Shown piece after piece: positions 1 through 12,100 of a stretch of 64,000 nucleotides of DNA. Positions within the stretch are counted from its first letter, which is position 1, and the number at the start of each line of letters is the position of its first letter. The translations under genes were made by a program, and so were the position numbers. The stretch lies in NCBI GenBank assembly GCA_963855995.1, contig OY979719.1, forward strand, positions 868,001-932,000, in the 5' to 3' direction. The notes beneath the pieces were generated by a model. The model had not been told where the DNA came from and did no database searches. It saw only the letters and a program-made list of their open reading frames with translations. This DNA is from Muricea muricata (taxonomy: Eukaryota; Cnidaria; Anthozoa; Malacalcyonacea; Plexauridae).

Positions 1-1120
1 AAACCAAGGTAGCTCATTCTAACTTATTCAGACGCAATGTATGCAGCATCCACTATGCTAGCTACCTATTATACTTTTTAGACATTTCGTTATAGCTCTA
101 TCTATTGAATACGGAAATAAGTAAAATACGGTAATAAAACTATAGTTACTCTACAATGCGCCAGAAAAATTATAGTTTTGGTGGTTTTACTACTCGTTAT
201 CTATCTCGAGGAATAGCCAGCAAGTACAGCAGCTAATCAAATGACCGAGCACTTGTATAATATATTAATATGATTTCACTACCATAATAATAATTCATTT
301 ATTAACCTCCATAGATCTCCCTTCACAGCGTGCCAGCAACGTCTTCAATTTTGACAGTAAATACATTGAAATACGCATAGTAAACCACGTCAAAATTTCA
401 CTCCGTTTAAGGTACTGCGATGTCTATTTTTACCAAAAGTTTGTCAATGTTTGCAAGCACTTCCTAGATCGCTCCTTCGCTCGAGCAGTCTAAGACAAAT
501 ATGAGACCATAATTATCCAACATGGGTTTACAAATCTAACAACTGGATCAGCTATTTCCGATCTTAATCAAATGAAATGACAAAACCTTTAATTTTAGAC
601 AAAGCATCCTTTTTTCCTCAACTTCGAGGTGCCTAATTCGGTCATTTGGCAGATTTTGCAAGGCGGTAGTTGCATACAATTTCTGCAAGTGTTACAGAAA
701 AAATGATCTTTTTAAATGGCGGTTTGTTGTTGCAACAAAAAGTAATTATTTGAAACCGCGTGGCACGCGCTGAATTAACTTGGCACGAAAATGTTTAGGC
801 GGGGAAAAAACCGGTATGTTTACAAGCAACAGCTAAAGAATATTTCGGGGTGAAATATCGCCTTTAATTGTGGTTTTTAAGGATGAAATATATGGAATAC
901 TCGTCACGTTTCACAAGACAAAACGTGGAAAGGAGCAGTTACAAGTGATGAAATAACGTCGACTATAATTGGCTATTTAGATGAATTGAGCTTAAGAGAG
1001 ACACTTTGATTGGTTGGCAGTACTTGCTAAGCCTACCAGAGTATAGTGTACTGTAATTTCTGGGAGGTAAACATGTATTTAGCATTACCCACGTAATAAA
1101 ATATTTATTTACTTTTTTAG

Positions 1121-1235
1121 GTTTTACAAAGGCCGTCAAAATGTCAAGACAGAACAAGATATCCGGATAGATCCTGACGAAGAGCCTTCGGAACGAAGAG
1201 TCTCCATACTCTCCTTGATACATATACTGGCATGA
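1121..1235 (+). CDS. Exon-like open segment, unidentified
   Basis: A polypyrimidine tract ending in TTTTTTAG is followed by a 37-codon open frame that reads FYKGRQNVKTEQDIRIDPDE at its start and ends at a TGA. The composition (charged, with DPDEEPSERR) looks protein-like rather than like translated AT-rich DNA. No start codon, partner exon or family was recognised. It may be the 3' exon of a gene starting to the left, a pseudogene fragment or chance. The frame was read directly; the coding status is inference. Confidence 0.2.
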
Positions 1236-1477
1236 CTTTCATACTGGCAAATGTTAGCCTAATATGTTATTGGGAATAACTGCAGATTAATCTACAGATA
1301 CTATACTTCGCGTTATGGCAACTGATTCGGATGCAGTGTTTGTATGATTTGCAGTACTTGCTATCCATAATGGATTACCATGACAATTTCATAGTGTGAG
1401 AGCAAAATGTTGAAAGGCGAGGTAGGAAAACGAACAGATAAATCTACGTTACTAGGGATGTTTTATGCTTTTTCCAG

Positions 1478-1777
1478 AGAAGGGGGTACATTTTAACGGA
1501 AATGAATAAAATTTCGCCTGAGGACATGATAAATTTCGAAGGATCTACTTGGTACTTCCTGGATCACCGGACAAAAGAGTAGTTTTCGACACAGCCGAGG
1601 TCCGAAGACTGGCATGGCCGTGATTCTATTAAAATCGAACTGCATCCGCGTGAATTTCACTTTGATAAGATACTAAATTTATTGCAAATCGACTCGAAAA
1701 CGGATCTTAACCGGTCAGCGTACGTTCAAAGATATCAAAAATCACACAGCTGGTATGAACTTGTAGCTATGTGTTAA
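1478..1777 (+). pseudogene. Open frame of about 99 codons broken by one TAG
   Basis: After a TTTTTCCAG acceptor-like site, one frame runs for 34 codons (including STWYFLDHRTKE), meets an in-frame TAG at 1580-1582, and continues in the same frame for 64 more codons (including EDWHGRDSIKIELHPREFHF and SYVQ-like text, then HSWYELVAMC) to TAA at 1775. Several Trp, His and acidic/basic alternations make it look like protein. The single stop suggests a decayed gene or transposon-derived coding fragment. I do not recognise the family. Confidence 0.25.
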
Positions 1778-4700
1778 GAATGTTTGGCTGGAGGAGTGGC
1801 ATGCTGTCAGCGATTTTTTAACCTCAGTGGAGATTTTTGAGAAAAAGCAAAAAGTCAAACATCATACATCACAAAATCTATACGATCAAACATTACTAGC
1901 GATTGACAGGTGATTCCGGGTAATAACTACAAACAGTAAATGTTACATGGAGTAACAAGTATATCACCACTTGTTACATGTTTTGTATACGTCATTTTCT
2001 GCATGTATCATATTGTAAAAAAGTATTTACATTGCTTATGCAGGAATGTTGCGAAAGAAATCATAGCATTTACTAGGAGCGTTTTCAACGAGAGTTAGCA
2101 GCTAGGAAGAAAATATTATATCATTTAGAGTCCGTTGTAGCTATAAAGTATAAGGCAAACCTGTTTGTGGCAGCATGCATCCTAACAACACTTCCTGTTG
2201 AGGGAAACTGGATTACCTAATCCTGCATTGAAAATCTACGATATTCAAACAAGGATCCGATCTTTCAAATCTGGATTAAATTTAACTCGCATTTTTGGTT
2301 TATCGATATTAGTACATTTTCCTTCATCTCAAAACTTCAGAAACCAGACAATACTTTCCATGGAATACTTTTCAGTGCTTAATAAAGAGACATGCAAATT
2401 AAATAACAAAAATTCTAAAGATCACGTTTCAAGCGTTTATTTAAAACATTATCACAACGAAGTGAAAATGAGCTTCCCAGCATCATGAAAGTAATTAATA
2501 AGACCCACTTAGGTTAAGTACGACATTATTAGATTACAAAATAGCAATTTATCAGTTCCTTTTATACAGTCCCCTTTGTAAAGGCTTCCTAAAAGGCGGA
2601 ATATTCCTTCCTCTTTACATGGTAATAGCCCAACAGAAATTGTTAGACGACAAAGAAAGATGCAAACGTTGATTATGATTGAGAAATGATACACTGTGTA
2701 GACGGCACTTTTGAATTTTGGAGTTGCTTGAATGTAGTTTATGATTGGGTATGTTTGTGATCTCAGAAGTTCAATATTCCTAGTCAAAAGGTTACGGCTC
2801 TATCTTGGAGATTTTTCAACCTTTGATCGAATTCGAAATGTTCCCTGTTGCTATGTTGATCTAATAAAGTTAAACTTTATTACCAATCAAGGTTATATAT
2901 TGCTTAGAGCAAGCATCATCTCACAAGCAGCCCTCATCCTCATGAAAATTGTACGAGTCAACGGTCCATTGAAAGTCACCGGTTTTCTTCAGTAGATAAT
3001 GTTGACAGTGTGGGTTGGAATTGAAACCCCTAAAGTCTAGTTCTCATTCAGGCTGCCTTTAATTTAGCCTTAATTATGGATATGATAGGTTAGTGGAGCA
3101 AGAATGGACCAACCAGGATCCAGGCAGGGCCGAAAACAAAATCCGTAGGATCAAACTTTTGAGTAAATTAATACACCTTTCCTCATACCTTCGAATGACC
3201 ATATACATAGTTTGGAAATTAGGTACTCTTGCCCACTTGCACTCAGGATACACAATCGCCTACGTCGCCTGCTGCTCACAATAGAACTGGTAGTTAAATA
3301 AGGTCTACTGTACTAGGCACAAGATGGCCTTTTCTTACTCGGCATAGGACTTATAATGGGACGCATAACTCAAGATATGTTCTTATACTGTGTATATACT
3401 GTCGTTGCTTTTGTCTTTGTGAAATATATGGGCGGATTACTTTTTACTAGTAAATAATACAGTATCTTTGAAGAAATTCGTGCTACACATTGATAGACAA
3501 TGATGAGATATTTAACCACCAGCAAGGCTGTCGTGCAAGTCAAGAGCATCAGATTTCATAGCAAACATGAAAGTCTTAGAGAGCTGGAAAATGGACAAAC
3601 TCCTTTTCTCATAAAGTTATCAAAGTCCGCATTCCTAGGATGACAACTTTATCAATCAGGATCCAACTCATGCTGCTTGCAGGAAGTTGCTGTTTTATTG
3701 AAAATACTTAACCACTTGAATCAGCAATTTAAACAGAACTATACAATGTATGACAACATTGATAATACAATGGGTTTTTTTTCGATTGAGAAACATGAAG
3801 GTTACCAACTTTCAAAAGGGCTTCGCCAAAACGTAGCCATTTCTTTCAGAGTGTTCTATACCCGCCGAACAGCTGTCGTATATACAGCATTTGTCCAGGT
3901 ATATAAACAGTTTACACGTCCGCGGAGAAGAATTGACTACATGAAACAATTGTTCGGCCCATATACAATTCCCTACAATCACTCACAACTCATCAGCCAT
4001 TAAGTTAAATTAAATTTGACGGGCAATGAGGAATCTCTTATCTGGTATGCATTATAAACGACCTCCCCGTGTGAAAATAATTTAGAAATATTGACTTTTG
4101 GTTTATAGCGGCCAACAGAAACAAATAGAAAATTCCTATGGTTTCTCCTCGATACAGGGATCATATGGACATGAAAAAAAAACTACAAGTTTCTGAATGG
4201 GGTTGTATTTTGTTTATTTTGTAGGGAAAAGACAGCATTTTTTGTACAAGTGCTTTTAGTTGTCCCGCTGATTCAAGTTCTGTAACAAGCTCAAAGGAGA
4301 GAGTTTAACAATACCAAAATATTAACATAAAATTCAAGCTGCTGTGGAAACACACAAATTAGCAATATATGAACAAAGTTACCGACTTTTTGTGCAAAAA
4401 TTCTTCATGAATTGGTCAAAAATTCCACGTAGTGAACAGTATACAAATGACAAAAGTACATAAACCAAATATTGGTAATTTCGTTTTAATTTCCTTCACA
4501 AAACATCAAATTGAGGTACAATTACAGTATCTTAAGGGTGCTATAAAATACATGTGGTTTTATTATATTGCTTAGTTTGCATACAAATTAATGGTATTTC
4601 CTGCCTTTTGATACACGGAATCAAAGGTAACGTTTTAGCTCTCCCAAACTATACAATATTTTGTATACAATATATGTAAAGGTACCACAAAAGACTATAA

Positions 4701-7496
4701 TCAAATTAACTTTCTTCTACAATAAGATGATATCAATAATTTTGCTGACATGATATTCAGCTTGTTACGAGCTGTGCAAAGACGCTATGCTCAGAGTTAT
4801 GCTTGTCTATATTATTGAAACCGTTGTTGGTGAGTTCGAAACCAAAATTACAACACTACAGGAAAACAAGAGAACTATACAACTAGAACATAACTTACTG
4901 CAGTTTAGCGAGAATTAATTTCCAATGGCTGAAGTTTTTTTCTTGTTATGATATTCTGTGAGCGTAGTACAATTCATTGTCTTCGGTTACTTTAACACAC
5001 ACTGGAAACGATGTTGAAAATATCGGCGAAATTCCAAAAATGGGAAACTAAGCCAATATAGATATTTACCGAAACTTCGAGGCGGTATGGATTGAAACAA
5101 TGGATTGTTACGCAAGGCATGTCATAGTAAATCGTGCACAAAACCAATATTGTAAGTCACTAGTTAGATAAAAGACCTAACAAAATTCTCAGGGTGTTCA
5201 TGCTCATTGTTTTTAAGGTGGCGAGACAAAGATTTCATTCTTTTCTCAACATTAATGGACATATATGTTCAAAATGGCAAGATTGCAAACGGGATTCGAA
5301 AACTCCACCTGCCCAGACCCACCTTGCGTGGGGGGGGGGGGGAAACGGAGTCAGAATTGAGGGTCAAACCATTCACGATCACAATGAACGTAATCTGCCA
5401 AAACTGAAGCTCTTTGTCAAGGTATACTTGCTTATAAGTCGACAGTTTGTGGTTGTTGTTAGCCTGTCCAACTAAAACGTCAGCATACATGTGCTATATA
5501 GAACTCATAGCACTAGTTGGGTAAATTAAATACCACATACAAATAAATTAAACAAGGCTTTGCAAAATAAATTACTCTAAAAAGAAACCTATACATGCAA
5601 GATTTTCAATCAAAACTTAACGACAAGTTCATTGTATACTCTGAAAACAAACACTTTTATATATTAATCATATGTAAGATCATTAAGATTAGGCCTAATA
5701 GTTATTCAATTCTGCACATTTCGGCGGCTTTAATTAAACTTATATAGTCCCCATCGCGTTAATATTAAGCTTATAATATCAGAACGATGTTAATTTATCA
5801 TCAAATCCATATTAACATAATTTAGATTCCCACTGGATTGGGAAGAATAGCAGGTAAAACCGCACAGATTGAAACATCCCGTGAATGTACACACGTATAT
5901 CTCGTTTGGATTGTTATTCTGTACAAATTCTTGGCACGAAACCCAGCATGAAGGCTGGTATTTTATTTTTTACAAATTACAGGAAGTTCTTTGTGTGCAC
6001 AACTGCGAAAACAAAGCGATGGGTTTGCACTGAACAAAATAAGGTTAAAGTTCGAATCTTTAGAGTAATATATTAAATAACGCAAGCATGGACAAGGAGT
6101 TTTTTGAAATCAAATCTTCTTCCCAATATCTGTATTTAAAGCGAGTGAGCAACAAGTGCAATAAATATAAATAATACAATATCAAATTTAGTCTTTCATT
6201 TAATAATATAATATCAAATTTAGTTTGCGGAATCAAATATATATTGATGCCATCAATGCAGGACATTATATACAATTTAAGGTAGCTATGATGTAATTAA
6301 CAAAATATTAATAGTGTGAGAGCAAGCCTAAAGCATCCATATACGACATGTAGTTGCTCGTCTAATAAAGTTCCCCAAATACGGAGTCAAAATGACGGCT
6401 ATTAGCATTAATGATTACTGATTTACAGATAATTTTTTCCAAATCGCAAAAAAACCAAATTCTAGCAATGCTATTATGACTATGAGTTGAATAAAATTGT
6501 TCTTAAGATCGTTGTTTTGTTTCTCGTAGAGTCAACACATGCAGTGAAATTAGTATAAATATTGCAATATGTTGATGTTTTATACTATCGCTTCACTTCG
6601 TTTTTATACCATATATATCGTTTTTCACTTCATTTTTTACCAGAGGCATAACAGATTTAATTAGACAGTTAAACTTATTAAGCATTTGTAGCTAGAAATC
6701 ATATATAATTCGTTTCTATACTAGAAAAATACAAAAGTATATAAAATATAATACAGGTGTTATAACAGATCCAAATCAAAAGGCAAAATTAATATCCGGC
6801 TTACTCTGGATACAACACAATGCAATGTTTAAGCATTTTCCTCCTCATATAATATATTAAAACGGAAGTAAACGGTTCGTTTTCTTTTCAAGTTCAATAC
6901 AATACAATACACGCAAAAATGGAACATGAAGAAAAAAATACAGATACAGTATAGAAGACTCATCCAACTAAGTAACATCAAATCTGAGATAGCAAAGGTT
7001 AAATGTTAGCAAAAATTATTTAAACTTAGAGCTCTAGTGAGCAAAATAAAAATACATCTCCCATTCTATCACGATTCTAGCTGCAGAGTCATATATTAAA
7101 CAAATGTTAACCTCGACGTATAAAGTTTTGATTTTTATCCCCATGCAACAAAACACACACATATACACATGGGATGCGTTTAAAATTAAATTCTTTACGC
7201 AGCGTAATTAAAGTTATATTGTCTAGTGAAGTTAAAATGTGCTGTATAAAATCTCAGCAGAACTTTGTTAGTTTACTTCAAGTTATCAAGTTGTTTTTCG
7301 TGCTGTTAGAAGTCGGTTGGCAACAATATCGTGCATAAGATCGCGAGTGTCGAAGATTTAGAGAAAGTACCAATATATGCAAGTGCATGATCTCGTGTCA
7401 TTATGTGTCAAACGCACAATACACACTCACAAAAACACTTCAGCACAACAGTAAATGAGACAGAAACACACGTGAATTCAAGAATGTTGAACTAAC

Positions 7497-7559
7497 CTCT
7501 TTGGACGACTGTTTAACAATGTCTCCTCCATCAGTCTCATCATTTTCGAGTTGATCCAT
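7497..7559 (-). CDS. First coding exon of an unidentified minus-strand gene
   Basis: The minus strand reads ATG at 7559-7557 followed by 21 codons (MDQLENDETDGGDIVKQSSK then E) and a good donor GTTAGT, phase 0. The acidic, hydrophilic N-terminus suggests a soluble protein. The rest of the gene should lie to the left (below 7497), but no matching exon was found in this window, so it probably has long introns or continues beyond position 1. The alternative is a chance ATG beside a donor-like site. The start and donor are seen; gene status is inferred. Confidence 0.45.
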
Positions 7560-7892
7560 ACTTTGTAGCTCTTTCAACAACCTTTGAGTGCTCTAATTAA
7601 TCCACAGAATACAAGCGGTATTTCCCTAAAAGAATACAAAATAAACAAATGCCATTCTGTGTATTAACTCTGCGTGACACTTGGGTTCATACCTCACGGT
7701 GCGCGGGAAACAATGTCTGTGTTTAAAAACATTCCTCACGCAATAACTCGTGATAGCTTTATTTACAGCACGCCCGTTTGGTTCCCACAAAACAATCGGT
7801 ACATAAGCCAAAGCTATGTGATTTTAATCAACAACAAGAATACTATGATTGGGTTGTGTTTTTGTTTTTGGACTTATGGAATACTGTGATAA

Positions 7893-8411
7893 CTTGAGAT
7901 CATAGACAATCTAAGGAATGGACTGGAAACGCAAACTAAAGTTTACGCCACACCCGTGATACGCTTTACTTTGGAACCCTGTAACTTCACTTTAAATACA
8001 TTTCAGGACTCCGTATTTACATATTTTAAACAAGAACAGAAATGTGAATGCAACTATCGACTTTTAAAACTTTTCAGAGAGATAAACAAGGGGGAAAATC
8101 ACCATTTAATGTTTTCCTAAGTCTTTTTCAACAACAACAATGGCGACATTTCTGTAGTCAAAAAGAACGCAAACATTCAGCGTTGGGTTTTAGCTTTGTT
8201 ATATCCATAAAGAATTTTAAAAGTCGATAGTTGCACAGACATTGCCGTTCTTGTTTAAAATCTGTAAATAGAAAGTCCTGAAGTATATTTAAAGTGAAGT
8301 TACAGGGTTCCAAAGTATAGCATATCAGGCCGTATCACGGATGTCGCGTCAGCAACATTGACGCTTTAGCTTGCGTTTCCAGTCCATTCTTTTGATTGTC
8401 TATGTTGAGAT
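7893..8411. repeat. Foldback (MITE-like) element with ~190-bp arms
   Basis: The left arm from 7893 (containing ATGGACTGGAAACGCAA and TTGGAACCCTGTAACTTCAC) is repeated as its reverse complement ending near 8411. Both arms share the run CAACTATCGACTTTTAAAA. Arms of roughly 190 bp flank a ~135-bp spacer. This is the structure of a non-autonomous DNA transposon or foldback element. No transposase is present. The left end lies about 330 bp upstream of the minus-strand first coding exon. Confidence 0.8.
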
Positions 8412-9147
8412 AAAGAGAGCTAAATTATCGATAGCTTTCAAATATAATGATGGACGTTCATTTGAAGAATGAAGAGAATCCTAATTTCCCTTAAATGTCA
8501 TAACTGCAGGTAGTGTGGTAGTTCTAGAAACACAAGTTCTTTTAGTTCGATTCTAACTTGTCTATGACTTGGAATGGTTGATGCAGACAGTAGTGTATCA
8601 AATTCTCTTAGGCCTAGTTCTTCTACAGTCTAATGTTTATATATTTAGATCATAGAGCTGGTAGCTGCGGCGTTTGGAGAACGTCCTTTAAGTGTTGTGT
8701 CTATATATAGACACAGTGATGTGTCTAAATATAGACACAGAGCAATTTTGAAATATTTTCAAAAAAGACGAGAGATGAGGAGAAAATTTGAGACAAGATT
8801 CTGGGTCAAGATTTTACTATAAATACATTGATAATGTTGAGTGACTTCGACCAACCTTCGTTTGCCCTGACCAGGACACGAGAGTTGACAGAACTCCCAT
8901 GCAAACTCTTGCCTCTCAACCCTCTTCAACTCCGATCCTCGCTTGAGAATCAGGCAAATACAATGAACGGAAAGTAGGCATAACAGCAACTCAAATGCTA
9001 GTATCTTGAGTAAATACCATGCAGTTGTACTTTCTATAGACAACAGTTATATAAATATACATGTCACTATAGGAAGATAAATGTTTTTAAATCGTATTAA
9101 TTTTAATAGCCGCCCACTTGGCTGTTATTTGTTTAACTAAGATTACA
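8412..9147. other. Intergenic gap left of SDCCAG8 3' end
   Basis: No gene is visible. Near 8696-8744 two adjacent short palindromes of the form TGTCTAWATATAGACA occur in tandem. The gap holds the presumed 3' flank of the SDCCAG8 homologue, whose stop codon is at 9148. Confidence 0.5.
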
Positions 9148-12100
9148 TCATAAGCTCTTATCTTCATTGTTCGCTTCTACATTGTTTTGTTTAACCTTAC
9201 ATAAAGTATCAACCTCACTTCCCTGTTCATTGGTTGAAATATTTGCCGGCTCTTGGCTAGAATACCGCTGCAATGGTGCGCCCGCTGTCTGGCTGCGTTG
9301 CAAACACTCCAGTTCGTGACTTAAAAATTGCCGGTCTTGCATCACGTCCTTCTGTTTCTTCAGTAGGCTGTAAATCTAAACATAAAATAAAAATCTAATC
9401 AAGGAGTTTTATTTGAATCATAATAAATTGAGAACACACTTCAAAATTCATACCATTTTTAAGGACTTTTTGTTTTCCCGTTTTAAAAACTTCACTTTCC
9501 CAGCCAGGTCGTCGTTTATTTGTGAAAGATTATCTTTTTCTGTTGTTATTTTGCAATTTTGTTTACGAATCGTCTGGAGTTCGCTCGTTAATTCGCTCAG
9601 TTGCTCCCGCCATTTTGTTTTCTCTGATCTGTACGAGGTAGAAAAAGCATTTAAGTGCTTTAGGGCGGCTCAAATGATCCAGCTTGATTTCAATTGGGAC
9701 TTTGATTAATTAAAATAAGTTACCATGCTGTATAAGATTACAATCATTGCTTCAAAACCTTTAGCATGCAAGCATTTTACAATGCAGTCTTGCTAAATTA
9801 TGAACCATGACTTATTTCAAAAGATCAAAATTGTACCAGCAGTGTTTTCAAAATGTTTTTCAGCAGGTTTTGCATGGCCAAAAGTAGGCGATGAGACAGA
9901 TTTAAATATATATTCAAAAAAAAAGTAGACGTCGGAAATCGGAGTTGCAGTCGCATGCGACGGGCTTATTTTGAAAACACTGATCAAGGAGCATCACACA
10001 ATCAGCCCCAAAGGAGACTTCGGTAGCTCCATCGTTTCAGTATAAGTACGACGATTCAGTATAGTGTACCTGTGATTTTCTTTCTTTTCTTCTAATTTGA
10101 GCAGCAATCTTTTATTCTCATCTTTCATGACGGAAGACATTTTCATTTGTGCTTGCAACATTTCCTCGAGTTCCTTTCGCAGTTCAACTGTAAGAAATAA
10201 TGTCTGTCAAAAACTAAACCAATTACGTCTGTACGGAATAGTTTTATGTCAGCTCTAGTAAGGAAGACCTCTTTTTGAAACTATTAAATTTTGTTTAAAA
10301 AGAAACATGAACAAACCGAACTTTGTTTTAACAGGATTATTTTATCAATTCTAAACTGGTTTTCCTTGACCTAAGCTTGCTCTAGATAGTAAAAGGTTTC
10401 CATGGGCCTTACTGTATTTCCTTCTAGATACATGTATCATGTATTAATTCATTTTTGAGTCAGTTTTCTTTGATGTACCGCGGGTTGTATATAGGTTATT
10501 TACCTTATAAATAATTAGATCAAAGTTGCGGAAAAATCTCGAAGAATCTCGACTTAAATTGTTTAAAGTCAAAAGACTCTGCTAGAAAACCTCTTCAAAA
10601 ATGAATTAAGTTAGTTAAATACCTCGAAAGTCGGCATGTATGTCATATACAGCCCTCGGACGCTGCGCGTCCTCGGGGGTTGTATATGACATACATCCCT
10701 TCTTCTCGGTATTTAACTCTACCTTATCATACATGAATCATGTATTATCCAAAGCGGTTAACTTAGACATATTTTTGCTCAACTTAGGCAACATATAGCG
10801 TGTTCAACAAAGACAAATTGTATTTACCATGCTTGCTTTCTGTTTTTTGCAAAGTTTCAAGAAACTGCTGGTCTCGCTGTTCTTCCTGTTTTTTGTAAAA
10901 TTCCCGATTTTCTTCATGAGCAGTTTCCAAGTTCGTCTTGCTCAATGTCAACAAATGAAGCTAAAATATCATAATTGATGGTCATACATCATGGACAATC
11001 TAGGATTACTGTAGAATATTACCACTTATAAATGTTGACGTAAACTCACGCACCTCATTCTCAAGTTGTTTTAATTTCTCTTCTGTTTTCAAGTTTTCTT
11101 CTCGTGTTTCCAGCCAACTTTTCTGGGCTTCAGCTAAACGATATTTCAGTCCTTCGTTTTCGGTCGTCAACGAAATCTTTGCCTGGACAAAATAGGATAA
11201 AATTGAAGCTTACTGTACACTATAAGTAAAACTCAATACTATCAAAGGTGATCATCTGACATCATCATCAATAACAACGCTGCTAAAACGACCACCATTA
11301 CAATTATCTTTATCACTAACAACTGTACCATCGTCAGTAACAATATCACCAGAACGTCCATCATTATCACCACCAGTTCATCATTATCACCACCAGTTCA
11401 TCATTATCACCACCAGTTCATCATTATCACCACCAAGTCGTCATTATCATTATAACCTCCACCAGCCTTTGCCATCATCCTTACACATTGACCATCATCA
11501 CCTTAGACAGTTTTCTGGCGGTATAAAGGCGGGTGGCACAATCGCCATCAGTACAGCCATGCTTTAACCACTGTGATACCACCACCATCAACATGGGTTA
11601 GCCACACCAACCAGCACCAACCAGTCACCAACAACCAGTCACCAACAACCAGTCACGAACGCCTTCCCCATACAGTACCTGCTCGTGTTCTTTAAGTTGT
11701 CGAGCTTGAACATCCTTTATATCATCAAGTTCTTGTTGAACTTTAACATGTTCACGAGTTACCGCGACCATTTCTTCCTTAGAATCTTGTTTCATCTGAA
11801 CAAACGCAGAATATACGAGGGCAATTTAATTTGAAAACGTGAAAATAACAACAAGATGGAAACCAGTGCAACTTCGATATTAACTAAATGCTAGACCGTT
11901 CATTTCAAAAATCAGACAACATCTGTTTGAAATATGGTGGTTTCTTTACTTCACAAATTTCTATGGCACAGATAACGACTTTGGATAAACTAGCCAAGTA
12001 AGATATTAGTAACAGTAACTGAAATTAAACTGGGAAATCAACTAAGCTTTAATTATATTACCTTAACAAAGTCCACGCGAGACGCAGCAAACTCTGCCTT

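Larger units (their letters stand above)
1..7496. other. Mostly non-coding left flank
   Basis: No recognisable complete gene lies here. The sequence is AT-rich with many short open frames that lack conserved motifs. A G run occurs near 5331-5341. Two plus-strand exon-like segments (1121-1235 and 1478-1777) are listed separately. The region is probably intron or 3' flank of the minus-strand gene whose first coding exon is at 7497-7559, but I could not find its further exons here. Confidence 0.5.

Noticed and set aside
3677..4003. 108-codon open frame after a TTGCAG acceptor-like site
   Set aside because: It has some protein-like text but no recognisable motif, start codon or partner exon, so it is too weak to call.
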